Origin: Bacteroidales bacterium UBA7009
GTDB lineage: Bacteria > Bacteroidota > Bacteroidia > Bacteroidales > Paludibacteraceae
Direction: 5' to 3'
DNA length: 58,023 bases
NCBI GenBank assembly: GCA_002449665.1
Contig: DJXH01000043.1
Span: 832-58,854 of the forward strand
Under the pieces are notes generated by a model that made no database searches, was not told where the DNA came from, and saw only the letters and a list, made by a program, of their open reading frames with translations. The position numbers and the translations under genes were made by a program. The stretch's first letter is position 1. The number at the start of each line of letters is the position of its first letter. Shown here one piece after another: positions 7,923 to 18,160 of this stretch.

Positions 7923-9527
7923 TTATTTTTTAGCGGCTTTGAGGTGACGTTTGAGTGTCTGTATGCACTCGCGGCGGGCAATAACCACGCTCGTACCATT
8001 GTAGTTAATCTCCTCGCGAAGCACCAGCTTTATCTCTTCCATATTCTTCGGCAGCGGCACTACCACACGTACATGTTCTTTCTCCACACCTACGCCGTAG
8101 CATATCTGCTCAAGTCTGCCGGTGCCTGCACTGTCCTGACCGCCGGTCATACCTGTAGTGAGGTTGTCGGAGATAAGCACTACCACGTTGGCGTTGGAGT
8201 TAACGCAGTCGAGCAGACCGGTCATACCCGAGTGGGTAAAAGTGCTGTCGCCTATAACGGCTATAGCGGGGTGTTGACCGGCATCTGCTGCACCTTTTGC
8301 CATAGTGATGGAAGCGCCCATCTCCACACAAGCATGAATAGCGTGGAAAGGTGAAAGTGCGCCGAGTGTATAGCAACCTATATCGCCGAATATACGCGGC
8401 GACTCATATTCGCGTGCCACCTCATTGAGGGCTGCATACATATCCCTATGTCCGCAACCCTGACAGAGAGCGGGCGGACGTGAAACAACAATGTCATCAG
8501 CCTGCTTGAGCGGCAGAGCCTGTAAGCCGAGAGCCGAGCGCAGTGCATCGGGTGAGAGTTCGCCCATACGCGGCAACACACCGGTAAGACGACCTTTGAC
8601 TGCTACGGACGAGGGAACCAAACCGCGCATCAACTCTTCCACAACGGGCTGACCTTCTTCAACGACCAACACTTCCTCCGCTCCGTCTGCCACCATACGA
8701 TTGATGAGTTCAACGGGAAGAGGATACTGGGTAATCTTAAGCACAGAATAGTCATTATTACCTGCAAGATGTTCCATTACGTAGTTGTAGCCTATGCCGC
8801 AAGCCACGATAGCACAGCGCGGGTTGTTGCCGCGAGTATAGACATTGTTGCCGGCAGTCTCGGAGGCTTTGACAAAATCGTCTTGGGCTGCAACGAGTTC
8901 GGCATAGTTGCGCTTGGCAAAAGCAGGAAGGAGTATGAAGTGCTGTACGTTCTCGGGCAGCGACATCTTGTTTTGCACGGGCTTTTCATCCGAGGTGCAA
9001 ACGACTGCACGCGAGTGAGCCATACGTGTCGTAACGCGCATAAGAACAGGCGTATGCATCTTCTCCGACATCTCAAAAGCCTTGCGGGTCATATCGTAAG
9101 CCTCTTGCTGGTTGCTCGGCTCAAAGCAGGGGATCATAGCAAACTTGCCATAGAAACGGCTATCCTGCTCGTTCTGCGAGGAGTGCATAGAGGGGTCGTC
9201 TGCCGCAAGCACTACCAATCCGCCGTTAACGCCGGTGATGGCAGAGTTCATAAAAGCATCGGCACATACGTTCATACCAACGTGTTTCATACACACTAAT
9301 GCCCGCTTGCCCATATAAGCCATACCAAGAGCCGCTTCCATAGCCGTCTTCTCGTTGGCTGCCCAGCGGCAGAAGATGCTTTCACCATCTTTGCGCTTGG
9401 CTTCGTGGAGTTGAATATACTCCGTAATTTCGGTGGAAGGAGTACCCGGATAGGCATATACTCCGCTCAAACCGGCATCTATCGCCCCTTGAGCAATGGC
9501 TTCATCGCCTAAAAGTAAGTGCTTCAT
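7923..9527 (-). CDS. iorA: Indolepyruvate:ferredoxin oxidoreductase, alpha subunit (no C-terminal ferredoxin domain)
   Basis: 534 residues from ATG 9527 (MKHLLLGDEAIAQGAIDAG); an upstream in-frame extension would overlap the previous gene. The pyrimidine-binding half (YPGTPSTEITEY, KTAMEAALGMAYMGKRALV) is followed by RPPALCQGCGHRDMY and the TPP/Mg site GDIGCYTLGA...GDSTFTHSGMTG. Archaeal IorA continues with a two-[4Fe-4S] ferredoxin domain. Here the protein ends in RRECIQTLKRHLKAAKK with no CxxCxxC cluster, so electrons must leave through a separate protein not encoded nearby. Confidence 0.92.
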   Translation of the reverse strand: MKHLLLGDEAIAQGAIDAGLSGVYAYPGTPSTEITEYIQLHEAKRKDGESIFCRWAANEKTAMEAALGMAYMGKRALVCMKHVGMNVCADAFMNSAITGVNGGLVVLAADDPSMHSSQNEQDSRFYGKFAMIPCFEPSNQQEAYDMTRKAFEMSEKMHTPVLMRVTTRMAHSRAVVCTSDEKPVQNKMSLPENVQHFILLPAFAKRNYAELVAAQDDFVKASETAGNNVYTRGNNPRCAIVACGIGYNYVMEHLAGNNDYSVLKITQYPLPVELINRMVADGAEEVLVVEEGQPVVEELMRGLVPSSVAVKGRLTGVLPRMGELSPDALRSALGLQALPLKQADDIVVSRPPALCQGCGHRDMYAALNEVAREYESPRIFGDIGCYTLGALSPFHAIHACVEMGASITMAKGAADAGQHPAIAVIGDSTFTHSGMTGLLDCVNSNANVVVLISDNLTTGMTGGQDSAGTGRLEQICYGVGVEKEHVRVVVPLPKNMEEIKLVLREEINYNGTSVVIARRECIQTLKRHLKAAKK

Positions 9528-9564
9528 ACTATATTGATTTTTATTGTTAATTGGCTTATCTTCA

Positions 9565-10632
9565 CTATCTCCTTCGCGGCGGACGACCATAATGCTGTGA
9601 GCACAAGATACACTTGTCCGTCTTGGGGAAAGTATATAGAATAGTCAGTTTCAGTCCGGCGGAGAAATGGTGAGTAAACTTGCCGTTCGCCACATCGGAA
9701 TACCACACCGGCGTTGCCTCAAACGTCTCAAAGTCCCACTTGCTCTCGTAGGGTATATAGAGCGAGCGTTTGTCCGTGTTGCCAGAAATACGGTTGATAC
9801 TCATATCGGCGTATGCGGCAAGACGCAGATGAGTATAGTCTTTTATCTTGAAATCATAACCCGCTTCAAGCGAGAAGATAAGGTCAAGACGCGACGGCAG
9901 GTTGAGCGTGGAGCGACTGAGCGGTACGTCCTTACGATAGCCGTGGTTGTCCATCTCCTCCCAGTAGTTGCCATCGCCCAAACCGAGGTAACGACTATAC
10001 GAACCGCGAGAAGAAACGTTCATACTCGTAGAGGCTCTCTGATACAAAGGCAGCGAAGGCGTTATACCGGCAAGAGCATAGATGCCGTAGAAATTGATTC
10101 CCATCAGTATAGGCACCTGCACATAGACTTGCTGAAGTTCGTCCCTGCGGCTTGTGATGTCATATCTGAGTTCGCTTATAGCCATACCCCACGAGTCTGC
10201 AACCACATCCCAGCGTGGGTCCCACGTTGCAGCCATAGAGGTGTTGGTATAACAATAGGAGCCGATGTCAGACTTGATGTTGCGATACATAAATCCGGCT
10301 CCTGTTTGTAAGGTGAAATAGCCGTGGCGGAACTCATACAATCCGCCTGCTTGCAACTTATACCCTCCGGGGGATATTTGTATCTCCTTGGCGGCGGAAG
10401 CCACCGAGGCATAACCGCCATAGACGTACGCGCCGAGCGAATGATGATTGCCGGTATAGTCAGACTGACGCAAGCCCATAAGGTCAATATAGCGTTTGTT
10501 CTCACTGAGCGTAAAATGAGAGTTGGATCGGCCGAGGTTTCCCATACGCTTGTCTGCTGTCAGACGTGTCTGCGCCTGCATCGGCAAAACCGACACAAAC
10601 AACATCAACAATATATAAACACGCGCTCTCAT
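9565..10632 (-). CDS. Outer-membrane beta-barrel protein
   Basis: 355 residues with a Sec signal peptide (MRARVYILLMLFVSVLPMQA|Q). The mature part is a series of amphipathic strands rich in Tyr/Gly, ending near FSAGLKLTILYTFPK, then a short tail with a CILC pair and basic residues. It fits the OMP_b-brl/PorT-like class but is not recognisable as PorP/SprF. Its start overlaps the stop of the giant repeat-protein gene by 4 nt, so the two are coupled and the barrel may anchor or export that protein (inference). Confidence 0.65.
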   Translation of the reverse strand: MRARVYILLMLFVSVLPMQAQTRLTADKRMGNLGRSNSHFTLSENKRYIDLMGLRQSDYTGNHHSLGAYVYGGYASVASAAKEIQISPGGYKLQAGGLYEFRHGYFTLQTGAGFMYRNIKSDIGSYCYTNTSMAATWDPRWDVVADSWGMAISELRYDITSRRDELQQVYVQVPILMGINFYGIYALAGITPSLPLYQRASTSMNVSSRGSYSRYLGLGDGNYWEEMDNHGYRKDVPLSRSTLNLPSRLDLIFSLEAGYDFKIKDYTHLRLAAYADMSINRISGNTDKRSLYIPYESKWDFETFEATPVWYSDVANGKFTHHFSAGLKLTILYTFPKTDKCILCSQHYGRPPRRR

Positions 10633-13600
10633 TCCACTATTACTTTTACTTGTCGCTCCAAGCCTGACGACTCGTGCAAACGGAATATATAAACGCCCGA
10701 AACAGTCGGCAACTCCACCTCATAGGCATTGTGTGCACCCGCATCAAACCTACCTGCTTGGTACAAAGCACCAAAGGCATCATATATCTCATACGTACCA
10801 GGATTAACACAGAGTATGTTCACTACAGGATGCTCGTGAGCCACCAAAGTAGGTACAACCGAGATATAAGGCTTATCGGGTGTCAGTTCCTGCGGACGAC
10901 TCAGGTTCGGGCGCAAAACGCAGGTGAGGAAAGTCTTGCCGTCATCTGCGCGGGTAAGAGCCACTGAGTAGTCGCTCTTGTCGTCAAGCCACTGCGGATT
11001 ATAGTAATACGGTTTGGTCTCGCCAAACAAAATCTCGCCGTCCTTATACCACTGGAAAGCGGTAAAGTGATACCCGCCGTTGAGCGAATCTTGTAGCAGA
11101 CCAATAGCATCGTCCCAGTGCTGCTCCATCAGCCAAGACGGGTAACGTATTGAGAAACTGACATCTGCCGAAAGCAGCGTACTGTCTATACAATAACCGT
11201 TGTCGAAATAGACTGTTGCTTTATAGTTATCAGGGCGCACATACTGCATTACGTTATCATAGTCTGGCATCGCAACGATAAACGACTTCCTATCGCCCAT
11301 CAAGCGTGTCCACTCCACGTTGGCAAAACCTTGGTTTACGGCAACCGAATCAAACACGAGCATGTATGCAAGCGGGTCTATGCCGGTATAGGTATAAGTA
11401 ACATCAAACTGCTTGTCGTCAGCGCATATAAGCGGCATCTCCTCCATAGCAAAGGTCGTAACAGGTACCAAAGCAAGTTGCAGCGAAACCATAGAGTCGC
11501 AACCCCACTGATTGACGAGCGTATCTGTATATAAACCTTTTTGTGTCAGCGGGCGAGAGTGGAACATCAGCGTATCACCTTGACAGATAGTATCTTTCAG
11601 CCACGTATGGCGTATGGGCTTGATAGTAACAGTCCGCTTGTATATACTGTCACATCCGAAGCGCGTAGTAAGACAACTGTCATACAGCACGAAGGTAGAA
11701 TCATTGTCCCATTTGAGTGCCTCGGTAGCAGGAATGTTTATTCTTGCCGAGTGTCCCTGCCAAGTATAAGGCAGAGCCGAAGCGCACACTATATCGCGCT
11801 CATCGAAATAGTAGGCTTGGTGTACATTAACCGTCAGGAAATAAGCCGAATCGCAGTCAATTATAGTGCCGTAGTTGATAGCATCGTGCAGTACGGTTGC
11901 CGTCTGACTATAGTACTCGCGCCCGTGCCAATAGGCAGTGTCGGTAGAGCATATATCTATAGTGTCATAGAAACGGTAAGCGGGTTTGACATATAGCCGC
12001 AGCATAAACGTTGAGTCGCAGCCGCAACCATCAACAGTATGCAGCGAGTCATAAACTGTTATCCAGCCTAACGTATCGGTCGGGACACGAGTAAGCGGAT
12101 TGCCGTCTTCATCGCGCAGTGCCTGCAAGTGTTCTTTGCCATCGGTCAGCCAGTGGTATGGGTCGCCTTGGCATACGGAATCAACATCAGCATCAAGATG
12201 ATGGTAATTATAATAGTGCATCTCCATCTCATACAGGCTGTCGCAGGAACCGGGCTTGACATAGCGAGCATAATACATCGTAGATAAATCTCCCTCGTTT
12301 TCAGGCAGATAGTATATCTTCTGATGCTGCCACATCAAGGTATCGTTCTTACACATCTGCTTTACCTGCACGCTGTGGAAATTAGGAACAATAGTCAGGT
12401 CAAGCACATACACGGAGTCGGCTTTATAGTAGTCGGTCTTAAGGCTGTCGTAGTAGAAGCCGGAAGTGCGGTAGTTGAGGTTGGTATATATACGCCAGTC
12501 AAGCCGCTCGTCACTGCAAGTGGAGGTGTCTGACACAAAACGATACGACGGAGCCACCACAAGCGAATCGTGTACTATACTGTCGCACCCTGTCGCCGTA
12601 ATGAGAGTATCTATATAGAAGAACGTGCGAATGTCACGCCAAGTAGTATAGTCTTCAACGTGGAAATCGCTGCCGCTTACATAGTTGTCTCCGTGTCCGA
12701 AATGCCAAGTGGTATTATTATCGCCAATAGTATCGTGAAGCATAACGAAAGGCGACTTATGAATGGTAAGTTCAAGATAACGTATAGAATCGCAGCCGTG
12801 TATAGTCTGCATCGGTATGTTATACTTGCGCATACCCGCAGCCAATTCGGCTTTGGTCAGCCATATAGCGGTATCGGCAATATCTGGATCCACCACAAGC
12901 GGATGAGCCACAGTGTCATAGTCAGTACCGACAAACATCACTCTTTCCCAAACGAAAGTCTCGTTGGAGCAGACCTCTTCTTGTTGTGTTACTTCGTCAG
13001 TATGGAAGAGGCTGTTATATGATGGGGCTATATAGAGGTTGAGTGTCCATATACTGTCGCAAAGCGTTTGTCGGGTATTGACACCGTGAGGATCGATAAA
13101 GACTTGCTGAGTAAGTAGCGAGTCAGTTATAGTAACCCACCCTGTATCACGCAAGGACAATCGGTCAATCTTTACGCCGTCTACATATAAGGTGTGGCTA
13201 TTGAGTTCGTGTCCCTGCCAAACATAGTCATCCTCCTGCTGACAAACCATATCCGTTTCTGTCAGATGATGAGTCGGCATACCCGTAAGGGCGAGGACGA
13301 ACACGGAGTCAAAGCCGAGGGTAGTGGTATAGTTGTCATAGTAGTATTCTGTTTCACCCGCAGCCGCTTGCAGGCTGTCCTTATACAGTTCTCCGTCTCT
13401 ATACCAGTCGTAGTAGCAGTTCTCGCACACGAAATCATAAACGGTATCGCGGTAGGTCTTACCTATTCGCAAGTTGAACATCACGGTAGAGTCGCACCCC
13501 ACTGTACCTACTTTTATGTTATGGTGGCTTTCAATTATGGTGTCGCTGCTCAATACCATCTTATCAAATCTGCCTGTAGCGTTCTTTCCGCCATAGACAA

Positions 13601-16600
13601 CACCTTCCCATTCCACTGTCTCCTCGTCAGACATAAGGTGGCGGAAAGTGCGGTAGTAAGACGGCAGGATGGTCAGTTGGAGTTTCCATACAGAGTCGCA
13701 ACCGTTAGCGGTACAAGCCGCACAAGCAGAAGTCTTCAGAGAGTCATAGAAAACATAAGTCCCAGGCACGGCAAGCCCTATCTCGTCTGCGACAATAAGC
13801 CTGCCATCAGCAGTATAGAGATTACGCAGTGTGGTGTGGTCTTCACCGCGATATATATGATTTTCCCACATATACCTTCCGCCCACCGTGTCGCGGCAGA
13901 CAGTATCTATAGTAAGGTACCTTACATCTGTATCGCCCGAATATACAGGCGTAACCGTAACGCGCCAAACCTCGTGATACGGACAGTGAGCCGCCTCAGT
14001 CAGATATACATCCGTCTCAAACACGTGTGTACCCACAGCCGAATCACGCGGAGTGAACCACATGTTCGTCGTCCCCATTATAAACGGCTCGGCATTATTG
14101 CAGACTATGGTATCATACGAACGCACATCATCGTCGAAGAAATGGAGATTAAGTATAGTTATACTATCGCAGCCGCAGTCGGTCTGCAAAGTATCTCTAT
14201 ACCCCACCACGTCGTCTTCAAACCTCAAGTACTCACCCGGACGACTCGGGTCAGGGTGTCCTTCCCATACAAAAGCGTACTTAGAGCGGCAGACAATAGT
14301 ATCGGTTACTATCGGACCGAAGACGAGATTGACCGTAAGCGTCAGCACGTGAATACTGTCGCAGCCACGGCGTGCATCTTTCTGAGCAGTACCACAGGCA
14401 AAGCAGTTCTCTGTCAATATGCTGTCCACTAACACGAACGTGTTCTTCGTTGAGTTCGACCAAAGGTTGCCCTTGCCGAAACGAACCTCTCTGCCGCTAT
14501 TCGCATCATACAGCGGTCTGCCCGAATCGCTATGCCCTTCCCACACAAAAGCGGAGTCAGCACATATAACAGCCTGCTCCTCGACGTGATACGTCTTGCT
14601 CACATACAGAGTAAGATGGCAGGCACTGTCGCAACCGGTTGTAGTGGTATAAACCGTATCAAACTTGTATATCTCGCCCCCGGGTACAACGGCTCTGTAC
14701 GAACCTCGCTCTGCTTTGTCGCCTGCAAAGTACAAGAGGTTCCACTCTGCCACATCCTTGTCGCAGATATACATAGTATCAAACCTGTTGTAAGAGGCAT
14801 TAACTCTGACATTTAGGAAGAAAAGAGAATCGTAATAGTCACGACTGAAATTAGTCTTAAACGAGTCAACACATATCTGGTGCACTCCTGCCCGCAGCAC
14901 TTTGTCGGCATCAATGTTCAGCAGCGGATACTGCTCTTTATATTTCACGCCGCCATACAGCCTGCCACGATGCTGAATAGTATCTACATCGCATATCGTT
15001 ACACTCCGCTCTGACACGTATGTCTGGCGGAAAGTAACCTCAAGACGGAAGATGATAGGACACTCCCCGGGCAGCCTTATATGCTGCTGGCGTATAACGG
15101 TGGTGTCTATCCAAGTGGAGTTGGGATTGATAGTCAGTTGTCCCGTCACCATTCCGTTGCTATAAACCCAAACATACGGCAGGTTGTTCGGGCGGTTAAT
15201 AACGGTAGTATGTATCTCCACCGGCTCACGAGTCAGAACAAGCACATAGTTACTGTCGCAGCCATCGGCGGTCTTATAGTAGTCGCGGAAAGTGTGGGTC
15301 TGACCGAGATGTACACTGTCTGCTATATCTCGGCTGAAGATGAACTTATTAGTCGTCGCATCATACACTTGCAACGGATAGCCGTTCTTATCGGTCAAGT
15401 GATCTGTCCATTCAAACTCACTCCACGTCACTCCATACAGTTCGGGATTGGATGTAGAGTCGCAGAACTGTGTTTTCAGAGTATCGCGCAGATGCACACG
15501 TAGTTTGACTATACTATCGCAACCCGTAAACAGCGTATCTATAAACCCTGCATCTTCACACTTGGTGGCAGTCAAGTGGTCTAAATACACACCCGGTCTG
15601 TCTATACTCTGCCCCGAGAACATTATGTTCTCTCCTTCGGGGAAACGCAGCACGGTGCTGTCGTGCGTGATAACCGCCTCCACACGCGTAGTGTCCGGCG
15701 AGGGCTGGATATAGAGTTCAAAAATAACCGTTGAGTCGCACCCCAACTGCGATTCGTAGTGGCGCACAAACCTATGGAACCCCACCCCGCATTCTATCCT
15801 GTGTTTCGTCTCGTCAGAGTGTCTGCCTCTGCCGAGAGTTGTAGTGCCTATGAAAACAGTTGAGTCACGATTCTCTATGCCGCCTACAAGACTTAATGTC
15901 GGAGCCTTAAAGTGCAGACTGTCATTGAAGAAACGTATACTGTCTTTCGTACATATAATCCTGCGAGTTGTGTCATTATATGCTCTTTGTACACGGATAA
16001 CCGAAAAGAGCGTATCGTTAAGCAGCGAGTCCTGCGGACAGAGAACGCCGGAGCGGAAGACGACAGCCTGCAGTTTGTAGTCCGTAAACGGCGCACGCGC
16101 TGTCGGCGGCAGGTCGCGGTCCGGACTGACAGCCATCATGTGCTCAAACTCCTGCTCTTTGTCCGTATCATTACCATCTTGCGACATTACCAAACTGTCG
16201 GCTTTTATATCAAACAGCGACCAGCGAACACCATAGTGATTACGGTCTAAAAGCAGCGAGAAATTAAGCAGCGTACTGTCGCACACCACCGCCGTATCAA
16301 GTCTCTGAAAACCAAGCGGGAACTCGTCCTCCTGCCGCTGATACCAACCTCTTTCGGTGCGGTCAATATCATAACTGCGACTGCTCATCACATTCTCCTC
16401 GTTCGTGATAAACAGCGAGTCGGGACGCGCATCAGGACGATAGCCGAGCGTATAGAGATACGACATACCTTCGGCAAAACCATAAACCATTCCCACAAAA
16501 CCCGACTGCGAAGTACTTATCCTGTGGTAGTTGCTTTCGGTGTTAAGCGGCACGGACACATACATCATCGAGTTGTCATTACCATACCTGCCGCCGAAAG

Positions 16601-17951
16601 CCGCCGCATCACCCCCCACATCAGGGGCATTAGCCACAGCCTCAAGTTTATACGCCTTGCTCACCTGCACGCCGTCAACAAACAGACTGTCATATTCGGC
16701 ATACGGCAAAGTTATCTGAACATAATGATACTGCGCACTGCCCTGTTCCGTTGTAACAAGCGGCTTGGTGTAGAAACTTATGTCATTCACTCTCTGCTCC
16801 CACGACGGCAGCATAGCCGACGACGGGTCACTCCACATAAGCGTTTTCATCAGTCCCTGCTCGTCATAGCCCTGCTCTTGGTTGTTGGCAGCCGAAGTAA
16901 AATACGTATAACACAAGCACGGCTCCGAACAGGTTATCACTATGTCCGTTATGGCTTGGTTAAGCTGCGGTTTAACGGAAAGCGACTGACCCGCATTAAG
17001 TTCGGTCGGCACCGTTACTATCCTGCCTCTTACGTTACGTTTCTCCGTTACCACCGTTCCGTCTTTAAGAGCCGTAACGCTGCAGTACATATTCTGCCTG
17101 ACGCTCCTGCCTATGTAAAACTCCGTACCGAGATAGTTCTGCGGCGGTATCTGCTCGAAACAATAGTCATCCGAAAGAGCCTCGTTCATAGGGATTTTCA
17201 CCGCCTCATTGAACGCATACACAGCCACCGGACGGTCGGCACACACTGCACTACCGGACATATCCAGCGTATCGCGCATACCCTCTTCGTTCTGCTTGGA
17301 CGACACCATGTAACTCTCTCCCTTGTTGAGCAATATATCAAACTGCACACCGGGCGACTTGCCTTGGAAAGTGTGGGCATTAGGCGTAATAAATACGTGC
17401 GTGTTATCCTCCGTCGCCACCACTACAAAACCCGTACTCTTACCATCCTCAGGGAAAGTCTGCACCACATACTCCTTACCAAGCGTGTTCACCGGCAAAA
17501 GTAAGGCCGCATCACGCGCCGTAGCACCAAGCGAACCGGCCTCTATGTAGGCAAAACAAGAGAAATTATACTTCAGGCTATCCGAGTGGATATACAGCGA
17601 ACGATTGAGAACCTGCTCACTTTCATCAAGATACGTCAGCAACGCATCCGTTACCCTATACTCTGCATGACCATTGGCAGGAAGCGAAACGCTGCCCACC
17701 GGACCTCCCAAAGACTCAATGATTACGTTTATCGGTTTGTCATACGTAGAGGTAAGGTGAATGTATATAGCAAGAGAAGCATCGTCTATTTTCGTACCAT
17801 TGAGACGAGGGAATGCCACACGGAAAGCACTACCTTCTGTCGTAACCGGCTGATTCTTACCATCGGCAGACCACACGGGCAAGCAGACTGCAAGTAGCAG
17901 CAACAGAGATAATATATATAAGCGAATATCGCGAAGTTTCCTCTTAAACAT
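10629..17951 (-). CDS. Giant secreted Cys-repeat protein with IgGFc-binding-like N-terminus and T9SS-type C-terminus
   Basis: 2440 residues from ATG 17951 (MFKRKLRD...); the GTG six nt upstream would fall almost at the transcription start. Signal peptide about 1-29 (LYILSLLLLLAVCLPVWSA). Residues ~130-330 resemble the IgGFc-binding domain (FVVVATEDNTHVFITP, RPVAVYAFNEAV). Roughly 16-18 repeats of 75-100 residues follow, each with a first Cys before a D..W.G segment and ending GCDS-x3-L-x-L-x-V; the paired cysteines suggest one disulfide per repeat. The last ~65 residues (YEIYDAFGALYQAGRF...GVYIFRLH) look like a type A T9SS sorting domain. Probably a surface adhesin. Confidence 0.8.
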   Translation of the reverse strand: MFKRKLRDIRLYILSLLLLLAVCLPVWSADGKNQPVTTEGSAFRVAFPRLNGTKIDDASLAIYIHLTSTYDKPINVIIESLGGPVGSVSLPANGHAEYRVTDALLTYLDESEQVLNRSLYIHSDSLKYNFSCFAYIEAGSLGATARDAALLLPVNTLGKEYVVQTFPEDGKSTGFVVVATEDNTHVFITPNAHTFQGKSPGVQFDILLNKGESYMVSSKQNEEGMRDTLDMSGSAVCADRPVAVYAFNEAVKIPMNEALSDDYCFEQIPPQNYLGTEFYIGRSVRQNMYCSVTALKDGTVVTEKRNVRGRIVTVPTELNAGQSLSVKPQLNQAITDIVITCSEPCLCYTYFTSAANNQEQGYDEQGLMKTLMWSDPSSAMLPSWEQRVNDISFYTKPLVTTEQGSAQYHYVQITLPYAEYDSLFVDGVQVSKAYKLEAVANAPDVGGDAAAFGGRYGNDNSMMYVSVPLNTESNYHRISTSQSGFVGMVYGFAEGMSYLYTLGYRPDARPDSLFITNEENVMSSRSYDIDRTERGWYQRQEDEFPLGFQRLDTAVVCDSTLLNFSLLLDRNHYGVRWSLFDIKADSLVMSQDGNDTDKEQEFEHMMAVSPDRDLPPTARAPFTDYKLQAVVFRSGVLCPQDSLLNDTLFSVIRVQRAYNDTTRRIICTKDSIRFFNDSLHFKAPTLSLVGGIENRDSTVFIGTTTLGRGRHSDETKHRIECGVGFHRFVRHYESQLGCDSTVIFELYIQPSPDTTRVEAVITHDSTVLRFPEGENIMFSGQSIDRPGVYLDHLTATKCEDAGFIDTLFTGCDSIVKLRVHLRDTLKTQFCDSTSNPELYGVTWSEFEWTDHLTDKNGYPLQVYDATTNKFIFSRDIADSVHLGQTHTFRDYYKTADGCDSNYVLVLTREPVEIHTTVINRPNNLPYVWVYSNGMVTGQLTINPNSTWIDTTVIRQQHIRLPGECPIIFRLEVTFRQTYVSERSVTICDVDTIQHRGRLYGGVKYKEQYPLLNIDADKVLRAGVHQICVDSFKTNFSRDYYDSLFFLNVRVNASYNRFDTMYICDKDVAEWNLLYFAGDKAERGSYRAVVPGGEIYKFDTVYTTTTGCDSACHLTLYVSKTYHVEEQAVICADSAFVWEGHSDSGRPLYDANSGREVRFGKGNLWSNSTKNTFVLVDSILTENCFACGTAQKDARRGCDSIHVLTLTVNLVFGPIVTDTIVCRSKYAFVWEGHPDPSRPGEYLRFEDDVVGYRDTLQTDCGCDSITILNLHFFDDDVRSYDTIVCNNAEPFIMGTTNMWFTPRDSAVGTHVFETDVYLTEAAHCPYHEVWRVTVTPVYSGDTDVRYLTIDTVCRDTVGGRYMWENHIYRGEDHTTLRNLYTADGRLIVADEIGLAVPGTYVFYDSLKTSACAACTANGCDSVWKLQLTILPSYYRTFRHLMSDEETVEWEGVVYGGKNATGRFDKMVLSSDTIIESHHNIKVGTVGCDSTVMFNLRIGKTYRDTVYDFVCENCYYDWYRDGELYKDSLQAAAGETEYYYDNYTTTLGFDSVFVLALTGMPTHHLTETDMVCQQEDDYVWQGHELNSHTLYVDGVKIDRLSLRDTGWVTITDSLLTQQVFIDPHGVNTRQTLCDSIWTLNLYIAPSYNSLFHTDEVTQQEEVCSNETFVWERVMFVGTDYDTVAHPLVVDPDIADTAIWLTKAELAAGMRKYNIPMQTIHGCDSIRYLELTIHKSPFVMLHDTIGDNNTTWHFGHGDNYVSGSDFHVEDYTTWRDIRTFFYIDTLITATGCDSIVHDSLVVAPSYRFVSDTSTCSDERLDWRIYTNLNYRTSGFYYDSLKTDYYKADSVYVLDLTIVPNFHSVQVKQMCKNDTLMWQHQKIYYLPENEGDLSTMYYARYVKPGSCDSLYEMEMHYYNYHHLDADVDSVCQGDPYHWLTDGKEHLQALRDEDGNPLTRVPTDTLGWITVYDSLHTVDGCGCDSTFMLRLYVKPAYRFYDTIDICSTDTAYWHGREYYSQTATVLHDAINYGTIIDCDSAYFLTVNVHQAYYFDERDIVCASALPYTWQGHSARINIPATEALKWDNDSTFVLYDSCLTTRFGCDSIYKRTVTIKPIRHTWLKDTICQGDTLMFHSRPLTQKGLYTDTLVNQWGCDSMVSLQLALVPVTTFAMEEMPLICADDKQFDVTYTYTGIDPLAYMLVFDSVAVNQGFANVEWTRLMGDRKSFIVAMPDYDNVMQYVRPDNYKATVYFDNGYCIDSTLLSADVSFSIRYPSWLMEQHWDDAIGLLQDSLNGGYHFTAFQWYKDGEILFGETKPYYYNPQWLDDKSDYSVALTRADDGKTFLTCVLRPNLSRPQELTPDKPYISVVPTLVAHEHPVVNILCVNPGTYEIYDAFGALYQAGRFDAGAHNAYEVELPTVSGVYIFRLHESSGLERQVKVIVE

Positions 17952-17969
17952 TGGCACAAAATTGAGCGT

Positions 17970-18002
17970 GCAAAGATAATAGTTTTTTATAAATTGTGCA
18001 AA
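17970..18002 (-). promoter_or_regulatory. Promoter of the giant repeat protein and downstream operon
   Basis: Minus strand: TTTG (18002-17999), 20-nt spacer, TATCTTTGC (17978-17970). Predicted start about 12 nt before ATG 17951. No other clear promoter was seen until 2049, so the transcript may extend into iorAB and beyond. Confidence 0.8.
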
Positions 18003-18160
18003 TCTTTGCGCAATTATTCATTTTGTTTCGCAATCGAACGCAATTTTCTGACGGTTGTGGGGTTATTTGAAAAGTTCCTGAGTTATGTTTTTGAAGTTGT
18101 TTGCAGGTGTCATTGTGGGTAATTTTGATGGTTATTTTGAAGGCTGTTCTAAAGGTTGTT

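Noticed and set aside
6369..8354. 661-codon open frame on the plus strand
   Set aside because: It lies antisense to the aminotransferase, iorB and iorA, all of which have clear motifs. No promoter, domain or signal; a by-product of codon bias.
10529..10534. CGGCCG inside the outer-membrane barrel gene as another switch site
   Set aside because: Only the six-base palindrome is shared; the linker arms are missing.
13194..14432. 412-codon open frame on the plus strand
   Set aside because: Antisense to the GCDS-repeat protein; it mirrors the repeats and has no features of its own.
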